Translations under genes and position numbers: made by a program | Shown here: in pieces, positions 1 to 11,905 of the stretch | Position numbering within the stretch: position 1 is the first letter of the stretch | Layout: each line of letters opens with the position of its first letter | Assembly (NCBI GenBank): GCA_014706295.1 | Contig: JACSVZ010000002.1 | Span: forward strand, 54,722,660 to 54,786,659 | DNA length: 64,000 bases | Source of the DNA: Lycocorax pyrrhopterus obiensis | Taxonomy: Eukaryota > Chordata > Aves > Passeriformes > Paradisaeidae | Direction of reading: 5' to 3' | Notes under the pieces: generated by a model | The model's input: the letters and a program-made list of their open reading frames with translations, nothing else | Told to the model about the DNA's origin: nothing | Databases searched by the model: none

Positions 1-1428
1 ATCTGAAGTGTGAAGTTTAGTACCAAAAGTAAGATTTGCTGCAAGTTAGATAAAAGACATTTCAGTGGCTTTTCTGGATAGATGTGGATCATTTCCAAGC
101 CTGATAGAAGCTTCATTACACAATTATCCTTTCAATTTTGCAGTGATCACTGCCTAAAATAGACAAAACAGGCTAGTCAGCTCTTGGTTTAAGTTAGACT
201 CACTCTGCCTCAGTCCATTTCCGCTTCATGAAACTACCAATTTGCATGACTGGACAGCTTGGTCCATGCATTTTTACATTTATGCCACTGTGGATACAAC
301 TGATATTAGATAAATAGTGCAGCAAAATAAAGACACAGTCAGCAAAAATATGTTAGAAGAATTATTTGTCTTTTGATTCAAATTCACAGGGGAGGTAATT
401 AGACAAACACCCTCCTCCATGTATAGCTGTGGGGAGGGAAACCAATGGAAAAAAAAAGCTTCCCTTACAACTGGTCTTTTCTGTTTTCCCTTTTCTTCCT
501 GCAAACGGCAAAACTGCATGTGTCCAGCACAGTGAAATTTCGAGGGGGAAAACAGAGAGTCAGACTCCACCCGGCAGAAATTCAATATATTAATATGAAG
601 GCCGGTCAAAGCAGACTCTCTTGGTAAAGGGTTTTCCAAGGAATGTTCTTAAACACTAGTATTATTAGACTGTTACAATCCCTTGCTCTAGCCTCTCCCT
701 CAAAATGTGTCTCTTAATTTTTCATGCTTTTAATGAAATAGCCTTAATACATGCCATTCTGATACCACCAACTCAGATTTCTGTAGGTCTCAGCCCTAGG
801 AAGATATTGTTAGCAGTCACTACTTAAGCAATTATTGTTAAGAATTTTGTGAACATTTTGATGTTGTGAGGGCTAAAATATTAGTGGTTACCGTGTATTA
901 AAGCTGCATAGCTGAAAGAGATGTAGAAATGATAACAAGGAAGAGAAAAGTAAGTCATGAGATAAGGCTAATGGACATTGAACACCTGAAGAACAGTATG
1001 AATTGCACATATGTAGAAGGACACTAGCCTTACACATTACAGGATTTTGAGCCTCCTAGAACTTCTGGAAGAACTACAAAACAGTAAACAGCAAAAAACC
1101 CCCAACAAACAATCAACATCCTTCTTTTAAGCGTATGAGGAGTCACAACTTGCATTCCCAGTGGTAGCTGCCAATTTTCTTGGCTAGTGTTAAAAAGAAA
1201 ACTAGGTCACATAGCAGTCTCTACACATTTCTTGGAGATGACTGCTAATTCCACAGAACTAACTCTGAACTTTAACCTGTGGATTTTGAAAAGTTCTTAC
1301 ATCTGTCGTTCTAGAGAACTGAAAGACTTATAAGCAATTTTGTGTACACATATTCATTTGCTCACCATAGCATACTCTACCAGAAAGAAAAAGGAGGAAA
1401 AATTGTGGAGTTGAACAAGACCAACAGC

Positions 1429-1500
1429 AAAAGAACCCCCAAACACCCCAAAAAACCAAACAAAAAACCCCCGAACACCAACAACCCCCTCACCCCACAA
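1429..1500. repeat. A/C-rich low-complexity patch
   Basis: About 70 bases made almost only of A and C on the plus strand, in irregular CCCC and AAAA blocks. It has no fixed repeat unit. It could be a decayed tail of a retroelement, but no flanking element is recognisable. Confidence 0.7.
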
Positions 1501-1664
1501 TGCATTAGTCTCTTTGATTTTATCTATGCACAAAATTATACTGTTGTCACTTAATACATACTAAAGGGATTTAACAGAAATGGTTTAAATCCCTGTAAAG
1601 GCATACATTTCAGTATTAGACTATCTTATTTCTATTTAGTGAAACAAAACTGAAACAAAAAGTT

Positions 1665-1685
1665 AATAACTAACTAACTAACTAA
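1665..1685 (+). repeat. Short TAAC tetranucleotide microsatellite
   Basis: About five tandem TAAC units, intronic. Confidence 0.85.
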
Positions 1686-2424
1686 TAAATTCAGGCTTTC
1701 CACTATTTTTTTCTCACATGTTTAAGTAAACTGCATTAAAATCTGCCTTAGATTTTAAAAGTGTATTTTCTTTTGGAATGGGGATAGCCCCAACTGAACA
1801 TCATCAGAATAGAAAGAAAATGCTACAAACACCTCTTTCCACACCATTTTATAATTACCTCACTCTCCAAAAGAAGGTAATGGCCTTGTCTATGGGAACA
1901 AAGAGGTCCTAGTACTGTGGCCTATTGTATATTTTCCAGATTATGGCCTTGGCCGCTTAAACTTAGACAAGACAGCTGTTCTGCTTAGAATCATAAACTT
2001 AGTTTGCAAATAACTGTTCTCACTTCAGAAAAAAAGTAGTTACAGAACACAGTGAAAATAATAGTACCTACATGTACACATGTAATATTTGAGAAGACAG
2101 AAATTTCTTTCACCGTAAAAGATACTTTAGCACTTTCCAAGCCAGTCCAAAATGAGGACAACGTTATTTTTTAAAATCCTATCCCTGTTGTTATTGCACA
2201 TGACATATTACATTGTACTGTACAGTGTGTGGTGATGAGAAATTCTCTGCTTATTTAATTGTGATCCTTCAATGAATTTGAAAGGGAGCACTTTATTTCC
2301 ATTTCTTTAATTTACTAGTTCTTTAGCTGATGATTTTATTAACTCTTGTATTTGAGAACTGATGCTTAACAAAAAAAGGAGAGGAAAAAAAGGCCTTTGG
2401 CAGTATTGTGAAGGCCTGGAACTG

Positions 2425-2715
2425 AATAATGCACTTTAATAATGAGGAATAGAGCTATGGCTTTTGCTGATGGCTGTGACCGGCTCTGTGACCTGATTAT
2501 GTCGCAGAGTGTCAGCAGCTGAGACACTACAAAAGGGAGCGCATCCCATCAAATCTATCTCCATTGTAATCACTCGCACTGCTGAGAGGCTTGTTAGGAG
2601 CAGAGAATCCATCAGGCCTCATTAGCACCGTTTACCATCAAGAAGCTCAAAGAGCAAATGTGTACCCTCTCATCAGAATAATGAGAACCAAAGTACTCCT
2701 ATTATCTAATTGGAT
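2425..2715. promoter_or_regulatory. Candidate conserved non-coding element A
   Basis: A high-complexity block that stands out from the AT-rich surroundings. It keeps several CpG dinucleotides, has balanced composition and contains no repeat signature or open frame. It includes a CAGCTG E-box at 2516-2521 and a TAATTGGATCA homeodomain-like site near 2709. Developmental transcription-factor genes often carry such enhancers in their introns. This is inference from texture; conservation was not tested. Confidence 0.35.
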
Positions 2716-3414
2716 CAACAATGCCTCTCTCTCTATTTAGTTTCCTGAGCTACTTGTGGACGACAACACTCAAAAATTAGTTATTTTTTTGTTAAGTACC
2801 AGGGTGGACCTGTGCTTAAGATTTTTCTTATACAGAAGGTTTTCATATCTAAAGAGCAAGGCATGGGCACAATGGAGCCTGAGTTCCTTCAGGAGCATTC
2901 TTAGGTTATAATGAAGCAATCTCAATTAATTCACTGTTCAATTAAAGTGTGGACAATACAATTACACCATAAATACTTAGATTTTCTTTTTAATCTCCCA
3001 GGAAACAGACTATTGCCCTCTTTATCCATAAGGCAATTTATTATGACAACCCTTATCATGCTACCCTTTTCTTTTATGGTAAAATGTTATTTTGCAACTG
3101 CTGAATTAAGCAGCATTCTCCTCCTGTTAGACAACTCCCATCTTTCCAAAAGAGAAACTAAACTTGCTCAGTACCCACAGTTAAAATGTATTTGATCCTG
3201 CTGAAGTCAAGAGACATATATATGAACGCAACTGATGATAATTAAGAAACCATATTCACCAACCTTGCTTTCATATTTCTGGGGCTCATTTCCTTACAAA
3301 TATTATGAAAACAGCCAAAGCACACATTTCACATGCTTAATAAACATAGTAAAACCAACACAAAACTCCTGATTTTTTCTTACATTTGCAAAACCAGCGT
3401 AAAAAAGAGATATA

Positions 3415-3650
3415 TTGGGTTGTTAAACCTCCAAAGAATCCAAGGGCAGCAATGGCACTAGAGTCCTACTGTAAGGGCAGGCTGAAGCTGAATAGGTAGA
3501 CAGTCTCTCTTTGAAATCTATTGACAGGGTGCAATCTGGCAAATCTGCTGCCCTGGCCTTTAAATTTAAGATATGAAAGCCCAGTGCTGCAAACACTTCC
3601 TGGAAAGTGCTGAGGGCAAACAGAATGTAAGCAGTGTTACATGGGCCAAT
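3415..3650. promoter_or_regulatory. Candidate conserved non-coding element B
   Basis: A balanced-composition block with no repeat or coding signature, between AT-rich stretches. It contains purine-rich and CTGCTGCCCTGGCC-like segments. Support is textural only and weaker than for element A. Confidence 0.2.
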
Positions 3651-5149
3651 AGCTCTTCATAATATGCCTCTGAAAATGAAAATTTGATTTAGAGTCCTCT
3701 ACCTGTACTATATCAAATTAATCAGGTGATCTAATCATATTATTTCAATGGATTAGATCTCTTGGCTAGGTCTTGGGAAGCTCTGGTACTACAGTTCATA
3801 TTGCCATCCAAAGAAAAAGAAGAAAAATAAATTAACATGCCATAATTGTGAATTCAATAATTAAATAAATAATAAATATGTTGTATAAATTATTGTTAAT
3901 ATATACAATTTTGTTATTGCAATTGTAAGAACTCCTAGACAATTGGGAATTAAGGCCATGCCATATGTCATTTAAAGGATCATTTCCCTTAAATTTGCCA
4001 TAGGATCTTGCATTTGACCTATAGCTTAATGTCTCCAGGGATTACTGATCACCATATATTTAGCTAGACAGATGGACATTTACAAGCCCTGAATTTCTGT
4101 AACAGAAACAGCATATAATTACAAAGATTGCACATACAAACATCCTATAATTCATCCAGCTTTATAGTATCAGGAGTGAATTTTGGGTATCATGCTTGTG
4201 ATTCCTTGAAAGAGGCAATTTTCAAAGGGCAGATTCTTAACATATGGTGCAAATCTGGCTCTTTAATGACCAAGAACATTATTCAGAAATGGAGCATTTC
4301 AAATTACTATTCATTTATGCTCCCAATTTTGAAGAAACATCTTTTGGTTCTTGATTAGGTGCTATAATTGCATTAATTTGAAGGGAATGTGATTTAATTT
4401 ATGGATTGTAGTTAAATTATACTAAACAGTCCTGTTTTAAGACAGTTAGCCTGAGAAGTGGATTCTAAGTAATATGAGTTTATGCTGAATATTATAAAAC
4501 TGCGTGTTATATTACCCACACACTATCAATATTTATCTGTATTGTGGCAAGTTCTGCAACACTGATTATAAACTAAGGAACATTTACAAAAACAAGCAAT
4601 AAAAAGACAACCCTTATTTAAAAGAGCTAGGAAGATAGCTAGATGCTGTAATTTTATCCAACAATTGAGAAAATTCTTCCTTTCTTTTCTCTTTCTTTGC
4701 AACCTGTGGAATTATTGGACTTTACATTATGTCTGGGATAAACAAGACTCAGCCTGAGGGAAACTTTCATTCAGCAATATCTTCATAGTAGTATTTTTTT
4801 TAAAGATACAATGAATGGTCACACATAGATTATGTTTTCTGTGGAGACCATGTAAAGGAAAAACTATAAAACAATTAGCCTACATTTATAACTTCAGCTC
4901 TTACGATGAACATCTTTGATGTCGAGTGCCTCATAAGTGGCGACTGTGAACCATTTCTGGAGCACAGAGGAGATAGAAACAAGCAGGCTTCTAGGTTGGA
5001 GCTGATCTGACTATGAGTTATAGGTATTATAACCAACTTTTCTTCCAAACCAATACCCCATCCCTCCAGAAATCTTAATAGGCTTTTGAGAGCCTCCATT
5101 TAAAGCTGGCTGCATAAAATGATCCTTTGATGAAAAGGGATTGAAACAA

Positions 5150-5345
5150 GGGTTAAAGTAGACATTGAAAGGTTATTGTAGAGGGCGCATTGTTCATACA
5201 ATCCTCCTTTAATATGTGTGGTGTGCACCTGCGATAAGATGATTCATTAGATAAGGCCTCACTTTGACAAGCTCCATCGTTCAACCCTCGGGGTAGTGAT
5301 GGAACAATTCTGCACCCACCCAGTAAATATAACAAGGTCAGCATT
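5150..5345. promoter_or_regulatory. Candidate conserved non-coding element C
   Basis: A block retaining several CpGs, with two GATAAG motifs (5233-5238 and 5250-5255) close to a CACCTG E-box (5226-5231). GATA and E-box sites within a few bases are a familiar enhancer arrangement. There is no repeat or coding signature. Function is inferred. Confidence 0.3.
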
Positions 5346-6586
5346 TTTTTCCCTGGGACTTGGATGGTGATAGTGAAGCTCAGGAAGCATCTTTGTTTAT
5401 GTGTCCTGTTAAAAAACCCAGGGGGGTCCTATAGAGTGGTGACTTTTATTTTTTAATGGGCCAAAATAAAAAAATATCACTCGTGTTCCAGTTAGCTAAA
5501 AGAAAATTACCAGGAGAAAATCTGCTCTTCCTTTTTTTTCCTCCTCACTAGTAAACAGTAAGAGTAGAAACTAAACTTTAGATTCACATATCATCCAGGC
5601 TGAATCATTTCAATAAATGTTTTTCAGGGCCTAACATCCACATAAACACTGTGGATATCACTGTATGCCAAATTTGTAGCATTTAGAATAATGACATTCA
5701 AATTACTCAGTTACCAGTTATATTGACAGATTTGTTGCAGAGAAACAAGACATTGTGTGTTAATTTTAGTCCTAATAAATGCGATAAAGAATGACAGTGG
5801 TCACAATCTGAAAGCCACTTAAATATGCTGTATCAAAGGAATTATTTTTATATATATGGATTCAGATGCATATCTTTCTGCATCATACTAAGACTGAAAC
5901 TGAAATAGTTTGAACAAATAAACAGCTCCAAAATGTAGGTAATGCACAATCTCTCTCTTAGACACACTAATTCTTAAGCAATGTTCAAGTTCCTGTTTGT
6001 AAAATTTTCTTTAAACCAAACTAATCTCCCAAATTTGCATTTACAGGCTGGCATATTCATTGCAAATTGCTTAACATAGTTAATAAACAAATGAGTAAGC
6101 CACCCAGATAAATCCACCCTCAATACTTCATTACAATTTGTTTTCTTTTACTTAAAACATTTAATGCCTTTTAAGAAATGAAGTAATACAGAAATGCCAG
6201 ACAAATGCAAAAAAGTGAAGCACAGTACCACTTCAGTAAAGGTGTCTGTTATTAGGCATATGTAAGCAGAAGAAGACAGCTGGTATGCTTGTTAAGAATC
6301 ACAGGGTTGCGGGACTTTTAAAATACCATGGTATTGCACTACTGCGATATTTTTAAAGGGCTAAAACAAAATAAAACAAGCCCTTAGCATTTTCTAGCTT
6401 GAAAACTCTTTCTAAGAGTGCCTAACTTCCTCCTGTTTCTCAGACTTTCCATTTCTTACCTTGTCTGGCAAATCAATATTTATTTATCTTCAACATGTGC
6501 ACTTTTGAATTGCTGTCATACAAGCGGAACTCATTTTTGTCCCAAGATCAGCCTGCCATCAGAATTCACTGTTTGCTCCATCTTCT

Positions 6587-6592
6587 ACTCAC
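6587..6592 (-). other. POU6F2: Splice donor of the poly-Ala exon
   Basis: The minus strand reads CAG|GTGAGT across the exon end, which matches the U1 snRNA consensus at almost every position. The exon finishes on a complete codon. Confidence 0.9.
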
Positions 6593-6739
6593 CTGTCCTT
6601 GTGCATTAGTGACGAGTTGGCCTGTGACCCCCTGAAGACTGGAGAGGGCGTTTCCAAAGGCCTGGGAGTTTGCTATTGAGCCCATGGCTGCCGCTGCTGC
6701 AGCTGCTGCTGCTTGACTTGCTAGTGGATTATTAACCAG
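6593..6739 (-). CDS. POU6F2: POU6F2 internal exon, poly-Ala and conserved Gly/Gln/Asn segment
   Basis: This 147-nt exon encodes 49 residues in a single open frame. It begins LVNNPLASQ, continues with nine consecutive alanines (mixed GCA, GCT, GCG and GCC codons), then MGSIANSQAFGNALSSLQG and ends VTGQLVTNAQGQ. This matches the segment of POU6F2 that follows the Gln/Pro-rich region and precedes the POU domain. It has no catalytic role; such regions act in transcriptional regulation or protein contacts. The acceptor is a run of eight T then CAG, and the donor is CAG|GTGAGT, a near-consensus site. Both ends are phase 0, so the exon joins directly in frame to the CAG end of the upstream exon at 49959. 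Because its length is a multiple of three it could be skipped without shifting the frame. Identity is secure; function of the segment is inferred. Confidence 0.95.
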
Positions 6740-6755
6740 CTGAAAAAAAAGAAAT
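6740..6755 (-). other. POU6F2: Splice acceptor of the poly-Ala exon
   Basis: On the minus strand the exon is preceded by a run of eight T followed by CAG, a strong 3' splice site. A/T-rich sequence with a possible branch adenosine lies 20-35 bases further upstream. The first exon codon is CTG, in phase 0. Confidence 0.9.
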
Positions 6756-9700
6756 AAAATATCATGATAAAACCCATGATAAACATATAATGCTAACTGG
6801 ATAATATAAAAGTGATAGCACAGAAATGTTTATGTTATTTTAATGGTTTTTACCCACTGAATTGTGCATTAAAAAATGTCTGCTCCTCCAAGAGCTCAAG
6901 TTCTGAGAGGTTCTTACTTCTGGGGCTTTGAAAATGAATAGTTTTTAAAAAGGAAGAGGAAATTCCATGTTAATGTGGAAGAATAAAATTCTCTTTTTTA
7001 ACCCTATGTTCTCTCTCATTTTCTTTTTTTTAATCGAGTTGTGCTTGATGTGTTTCTTTAGGCTCAGTGTGCTAATGCCACAGGTGTAGCAGCCTAGTAC
7101 TGCTGTAAACAGCAATCAGTGAAAGATTAGCACTTGAATTGACCAGGAGTGGAATGTTTACTTGGGGATATTCAGAACAGAGACTATTTCACTGATGACC
7201 CCCAAACCCAAGAAAAATCTGCAAATCCTTTTAGTTTTTATCATTAAATAATTGGTCTCAATATCTAAATAAATCACAATACTCAGCCTTACTCAACCTT
7301 GTAAGGAAGGTCAGTAGATATCAACTAAAAACTCAAAATTCATTTGCAAAATACAATACTAAGCACTATGCGACTTCTCAAATGTGAATGATTAATTCCA
7401 GGACTCATAAATTTGCAGGAAATAAATTGTACTGCCTGCTTTAGTCAATTCTACCTGAGTGCTTGACAGAAAGCATAGAGCATGGTCATGGCTTTCACCT
7501 TAGGACACTAGGGGAAGCCCACAGAGGAACACTCCTATCAACTCTTGTGCTTATCAAGCATATGAAATGTGTGTTCCTCTGTCAGAATCAAAAGTCATCT
7601 TGGACATGGCTTTTCCACTGGATTATTGTGAAGTTTCTATTTTCTTATCCTTTTCTTAGAAAGGACAAACTTTGAACCAAGCACACAGGGATGACAGCAT
7701 AAAAAAAAAATTAGGAACCATCGTCACTAGGACAGTTGTCTTGAGATCAATCAAACTGAGTTCAAGAGGCTGAAAATACATTTTAGAGTGGCTTTGCCTC
7801 CTAAGAATAATTGCATTTTAGCAGAACTTGCAAAATACGCATTAGCAGGGTAGAGCAGCCAGAAGTTTGAGTGACTAAACAGTCTAGGGACATTTTTGCT
7901 TAGACTGAGATGAAAATCCTAGAGCTAACTGAGAAAACCTTCATGTTTGAGCTGAAATTAGTAGGAGTTCTAAGTCCTTAGATGACAAGCAAGTTATCAA
8001 TCCTTTAGAAATGGAGACTCACAAGCAGGAGTAAGGGATGTACTCCATAGACAGGCTCTGCTTCAAAATAGGTTATAAAAAATTAATCAGTGATTAGTAG
8101 ATGTTTTAAGCATGTTACAGATATGAGTAGTGTGTATGTTATAGACGTTTAGAAGCCCATCAATAGAAGATGTCAGATATGGTTATAATCTATGCTTATA
8201 AGAAACCTACTTGTCTGTTAGACATTGCAAAATCTACAATTGATTGGTCATACATTAAAACATCTATTAATCATTCATTAGCCCCTCATGAAGTATTTAT
8301 AAATGCAACCTTGATATAAAGTGTTGCTTAAAGGGGTGCCTTGAGCACATCCAATCCCTCTAGAAATTGTAAAGTAAATAACTAAATAAAGATTAGTAGC
8401 AATGCCAGACAGAAAAAATGACATTGTTTGGAGGAAATATTTTGATTTGGGAAAAATTGTTATATGGATCTCTAAAAGCAATTCACAGCACCCCATGGCA
8501 AGAAAATCAAGCAGGAATAAAACACAAAATGGGAAAACTGCAATGCATGCTTGATTAGCAGTCCTTATGAGCTGAGCTGCGAAGAGAACTGAGACCAGCA
8601 CAATGACCAAGGCAAAGCTCAGTCCCTGAATGCAAGACTGCAAGAAATTCCACTGACTGCACAAAAGTGTGAGTGCAAAGGTAGCTGATGCACTCTTCAG
8701 TGATTTGGGTGATGCCTGAGCATGGCAGTGTAATGCCAGAGAACAATATATACAAACTGGTTGGTTCTCTGTTCAAAACCATGACATTTCTTTATTGTCC
8801 CAATCAGAAGCTAGAAAACCTTCCCTTTTTTTCATGGCACTTCATTGGCAGTGCTGGGACTTGAAGGAACTCCCTTATAGCTGCAAATACTTGCACAGGA
8901 AAGGGGCAGCAGCAAGAGTGTAAGACTTTCAGAAAAGGCCTTCTACAATCTTATTAGCAACTCGCAAATTACTGAACCTCGGATCCTACAGCATCTGACT
9001 GCAGGTACAAATTATAATCTTTGGACAGTTACCCAACATCAGCTAATAAACTACACTGGCTGCTATATCCAGGGCTTTGGAGGCATGTAAGAACAGCTGC
9101 TAGGGCAGCATAAATAAGCTAGTGAATCTGGAAACTACAAAGGGTTAAAACTTTCTAAAAATCAGACTATCACCTTCTAGAATCTCTTTTCCATTTTTCT
9201 TGCACCAGTTTTCAAAAAATATGCATTTTCAAATACAACAATAACATTTAATTACAACAAACCCTGGAGACACTCAGGATTGCTTTTAGTTGCATCACAG
9301 AGATAAGCTACTTATTAAAAATGATGGCAGGGGCTGTGATATGCATAGGTACCCTGCATAGTACCATGTTCCAGGAAAAAATACAGTGAATGGGCCAAAT
9401 CGCAGGGTAACAGACTTAAAAGTGCATATGAAACCATCCCTATCTATTCATAAGTCTGATTAAAAAGGAGAGGATGCATTTTTCTTTGAGTGTGTTGGGG
9501 AGCTGTTGACTACAAGTTACGCTCTATTCAATTGACCCCTTTTATATTGTGTGCAAATATGGGGATGGAGAAACACATCTCATTTCATTATGTCTGGACA
9601 CCAAGATAACACATTGAATCTTCCTTTTATTTAGAAAATAAAATCTGTAACTTGAGAGGTTTATCAATTTCTCAGTGAAGCTTGAATCCCTAAGAATACA

Positions 9701-11329
9701 TGTTGGAAATATTAGAAACATATTGTGAAAAGTCCCACAATGGACTCTTCCCATTTTGTTTCTGTATTTAAATAATGATTTCATTTGGAAGGCTGAGATA
9801 TTTGGAGCTGTCAATTCCAGTCCCCAAATCTCTTCTCCCACTCAAAATACCAGCCATAACAGTCGGTAATAGTAATCTTTGTTTAAAGTTACAGGCCAGC
9901 CCTCTCAATGAAACCTCTGCTAATGACATGATTATATGAGGAAGCAAACTTTATGAGGAAGAATATTCTAATAACTGAGTAGGTTTAGTACATTTTTCTG
10001 AACTCCCAAAGCTGATCTTTTAAAGGCAAAGCACATGAAAATTGTCTACTTTAAGTCAGTAAAAGTAGAATGCATTCCAGTGCAGCAAACAGAATTCACA
10101 CAAGTAAAACTAATCTGAGAAATTATGGTGGATGAAAGAGGCACTACTTACAAGATCCTAAAACTGTGCCATGTGAAGTGAGAGTTTCTATGGTTAAAAA
10201 AAACAAAATCTGAAAAAAAACAATCTGAAGAAAAGTGTGTTAGAGTCAATGCTGCAAGCAGCTTTCTTGAGAGCCACAAATACTTTTTTCTTTTGGAAGA
10301 ATACCACCTTCCTCTTTATTTTGAAAATTAACTTAGTATTTCATTGAACTTGCTGTAAGAAACTGATCAAGAATTCCTCTATTGTTGAATACAAGATCAG
10401 ATTTGATAACCTACACAGTAATTTTACTTTTCTCTGAAAAGGCATGTCCTACTGAACTTTCAGTCTCCTGGTCTGGAAATCAAAGAGCCGGTTTTACTCA
10501 TTACAATATCATTCAGTCAACAAATACAAAGAAAAAACCAAACAGTTTTACTAGTGAAAAGTCAAGATATATCAGGATGCCAGAGCATCACATAAAAAAA
10601 TGGGCCTGTAACCTGAAAGGTAAAGTCACTTTATGCAGTGCCAGTAAATAGGTCTTGTGTGTTTTCTAAAGCACTTGTGGAGGAGGCTGAGTAAAGACAC
10701 GCTGCTATCTGAATGCAGCCATGGAGAATGGAAGAACTTATTGCGGAATAAGTTCAGGCATAACTTCATTTTACAAAAGAGTATTAGTGTTTTTCAGAAA
10801 GATTGTTAAAAAAAAATCACATTTCTGGATATCTCCTAGAGATGAAATCAGTGTAGAAAAATATTACATTTGATTAGGGACCAACAGATCAGTCTCTTAT
10901 GTTCTCTGACAAATTCTTCTGTAGGGAGCATCACACTACTAGATTAGCTGCTGAGAGTATTTGCTTAAACCAATGCTTTTCAAGGGAAAACAAATAGCTC
11001 TAACAGTTGAGAAGAATTCAGCAATGGCTCTCAGTCAGAAAAACATGACACTTTTCTATCCATAATGAGCAAAAATTGATCACAGAAATGAAATTTTTAT
11101 CAGCATGGCATGTGCTTTTGTAGGAACTTTTATACAAGAAGCTATCTGAATTTTATTGTGTTTAGCTGATGAGAGAATTACAGGTCAAAATATAGTGGTA
11201 TTTATTCCTGTTTTTTCTCAGCGGCTCGTGAGACAGATTCCGGGTAGTAGTCACTGGACCTTAAAGAAAAAGACTGTTTCATACTGAGCACAGGCTCTTG
11301 AGGATGTTTTGATACCTTCTTTGTTACTG
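6756..11329 (-). other. POU6F2: Intron segment without recognised genes
   Basis: Part of the 43-kb intron between the two exons. AT-rich with scattered short homopolymer runs. The longest open frames (for example 128 codons on the minus strand at 8278-8664) show no domain, no codon bias and no flanking splice or promoter logic. Nothing else is supported. Confidence 0.75.
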
Positions 11330-11905
11330 TGACTAGCATTATCATCTGTATTGGGTGTAGATGGAAAGGTTCTGGTAGTGGAGGAGCTGCAGAGGAGGAG
11401 GATGAAAAAACTGGAGTGAACAAAACAAAGGGAACAGCAAGGTCAGAGAAAGGAGAACAAGGTGTTCCACAGCAGTGAAGGTGTCCCCACTGTAGCCCTT
11501 GGAGGACCCTAGAGTAGGCAAATGGATATTTCTTGATGAGAACTGTGATCCATGGAGAGCCCATGCAGGAGCAGGGGAAAAGTGTGAAGAGAAAGCAGCA
11601 AGAGAGGGGAACTATTAAGGACTGACTACAGCTCCGCACTGAGGGTGGGTAGAGAAGTCAGGAGCCAAGGAGTGAAGTTAAGTCTGGGAGAGCGGGGAGA
11701 AAAGTTGTTTTAATATTTGTCTTTGTTTCTCATTTAATTGGCACTATATTAAAGTTAATTATGCCCAAGCTGAATCTGCTCTGCCCTCAAGACTGATTGG
11801 TAAGCAGTCCATCTCAACCCATGAACTTTCTCAGCATGCTTCCTCTCCCCTGCCACTGAGGCAGTGAGTGAGTGGCTGGGTGGGTGTTGCTAACCAACCA
11901 CACCA
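11330..11905 (+). mobile_element. Degraded solo LTR fragment, avian ERVL-like family
   Basis: The plus strand shows the 3' two-thirds of an avian endogenous-retrovirus LTR. A purine-rich part with GGAGCAGGGGAAAAGTGTGA leads to a block starting GACTGACTACAGC, a T-rich segment with TTTCTCATTTAATTGGCA, a decayed poly(A) signal (ATATTAAAG near 11748) and a terminal GAGTGGCTGGGTGGGTG...CCAACCACACCA. The same order of blocks is seen in the fuller copy at 40007-41009. No coding region remains, which fits recombination of a provirus down to one LTR. It lies antisense to POU6F2. The 5' boundary is uncertain; family identification is from memory of avian repeats. Confidence 0.65.

Larger units (their letters stand above)
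1..6586 (-). other. POU6F2: Intron 3' of the poly-Ala exon (partial)
   Basis: AT-rich intronic sequence with no recognisable exon. It includes a short TAAC repeat, an A/C-rich low-complexity patch and two or three high-complexity blocks listed separately as candidate regulatory elements. The open frames here are short, start and stop at random relative to splice signals, and resemble no protein I know. Confidence 0.75.

Noticed and set aside
8278..8664. Minus-strand open frame of 128 codons with hydrophobic stretches
   Set aside because: No recognisable family, no splice or promoter context, and lengths like this are expected by chance in 64 kb.
11202..11639. Minus-strand open frame of 145 codons
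   Set aside because: It lies largely antisense to the degraded LTR and has no recognisable domain.
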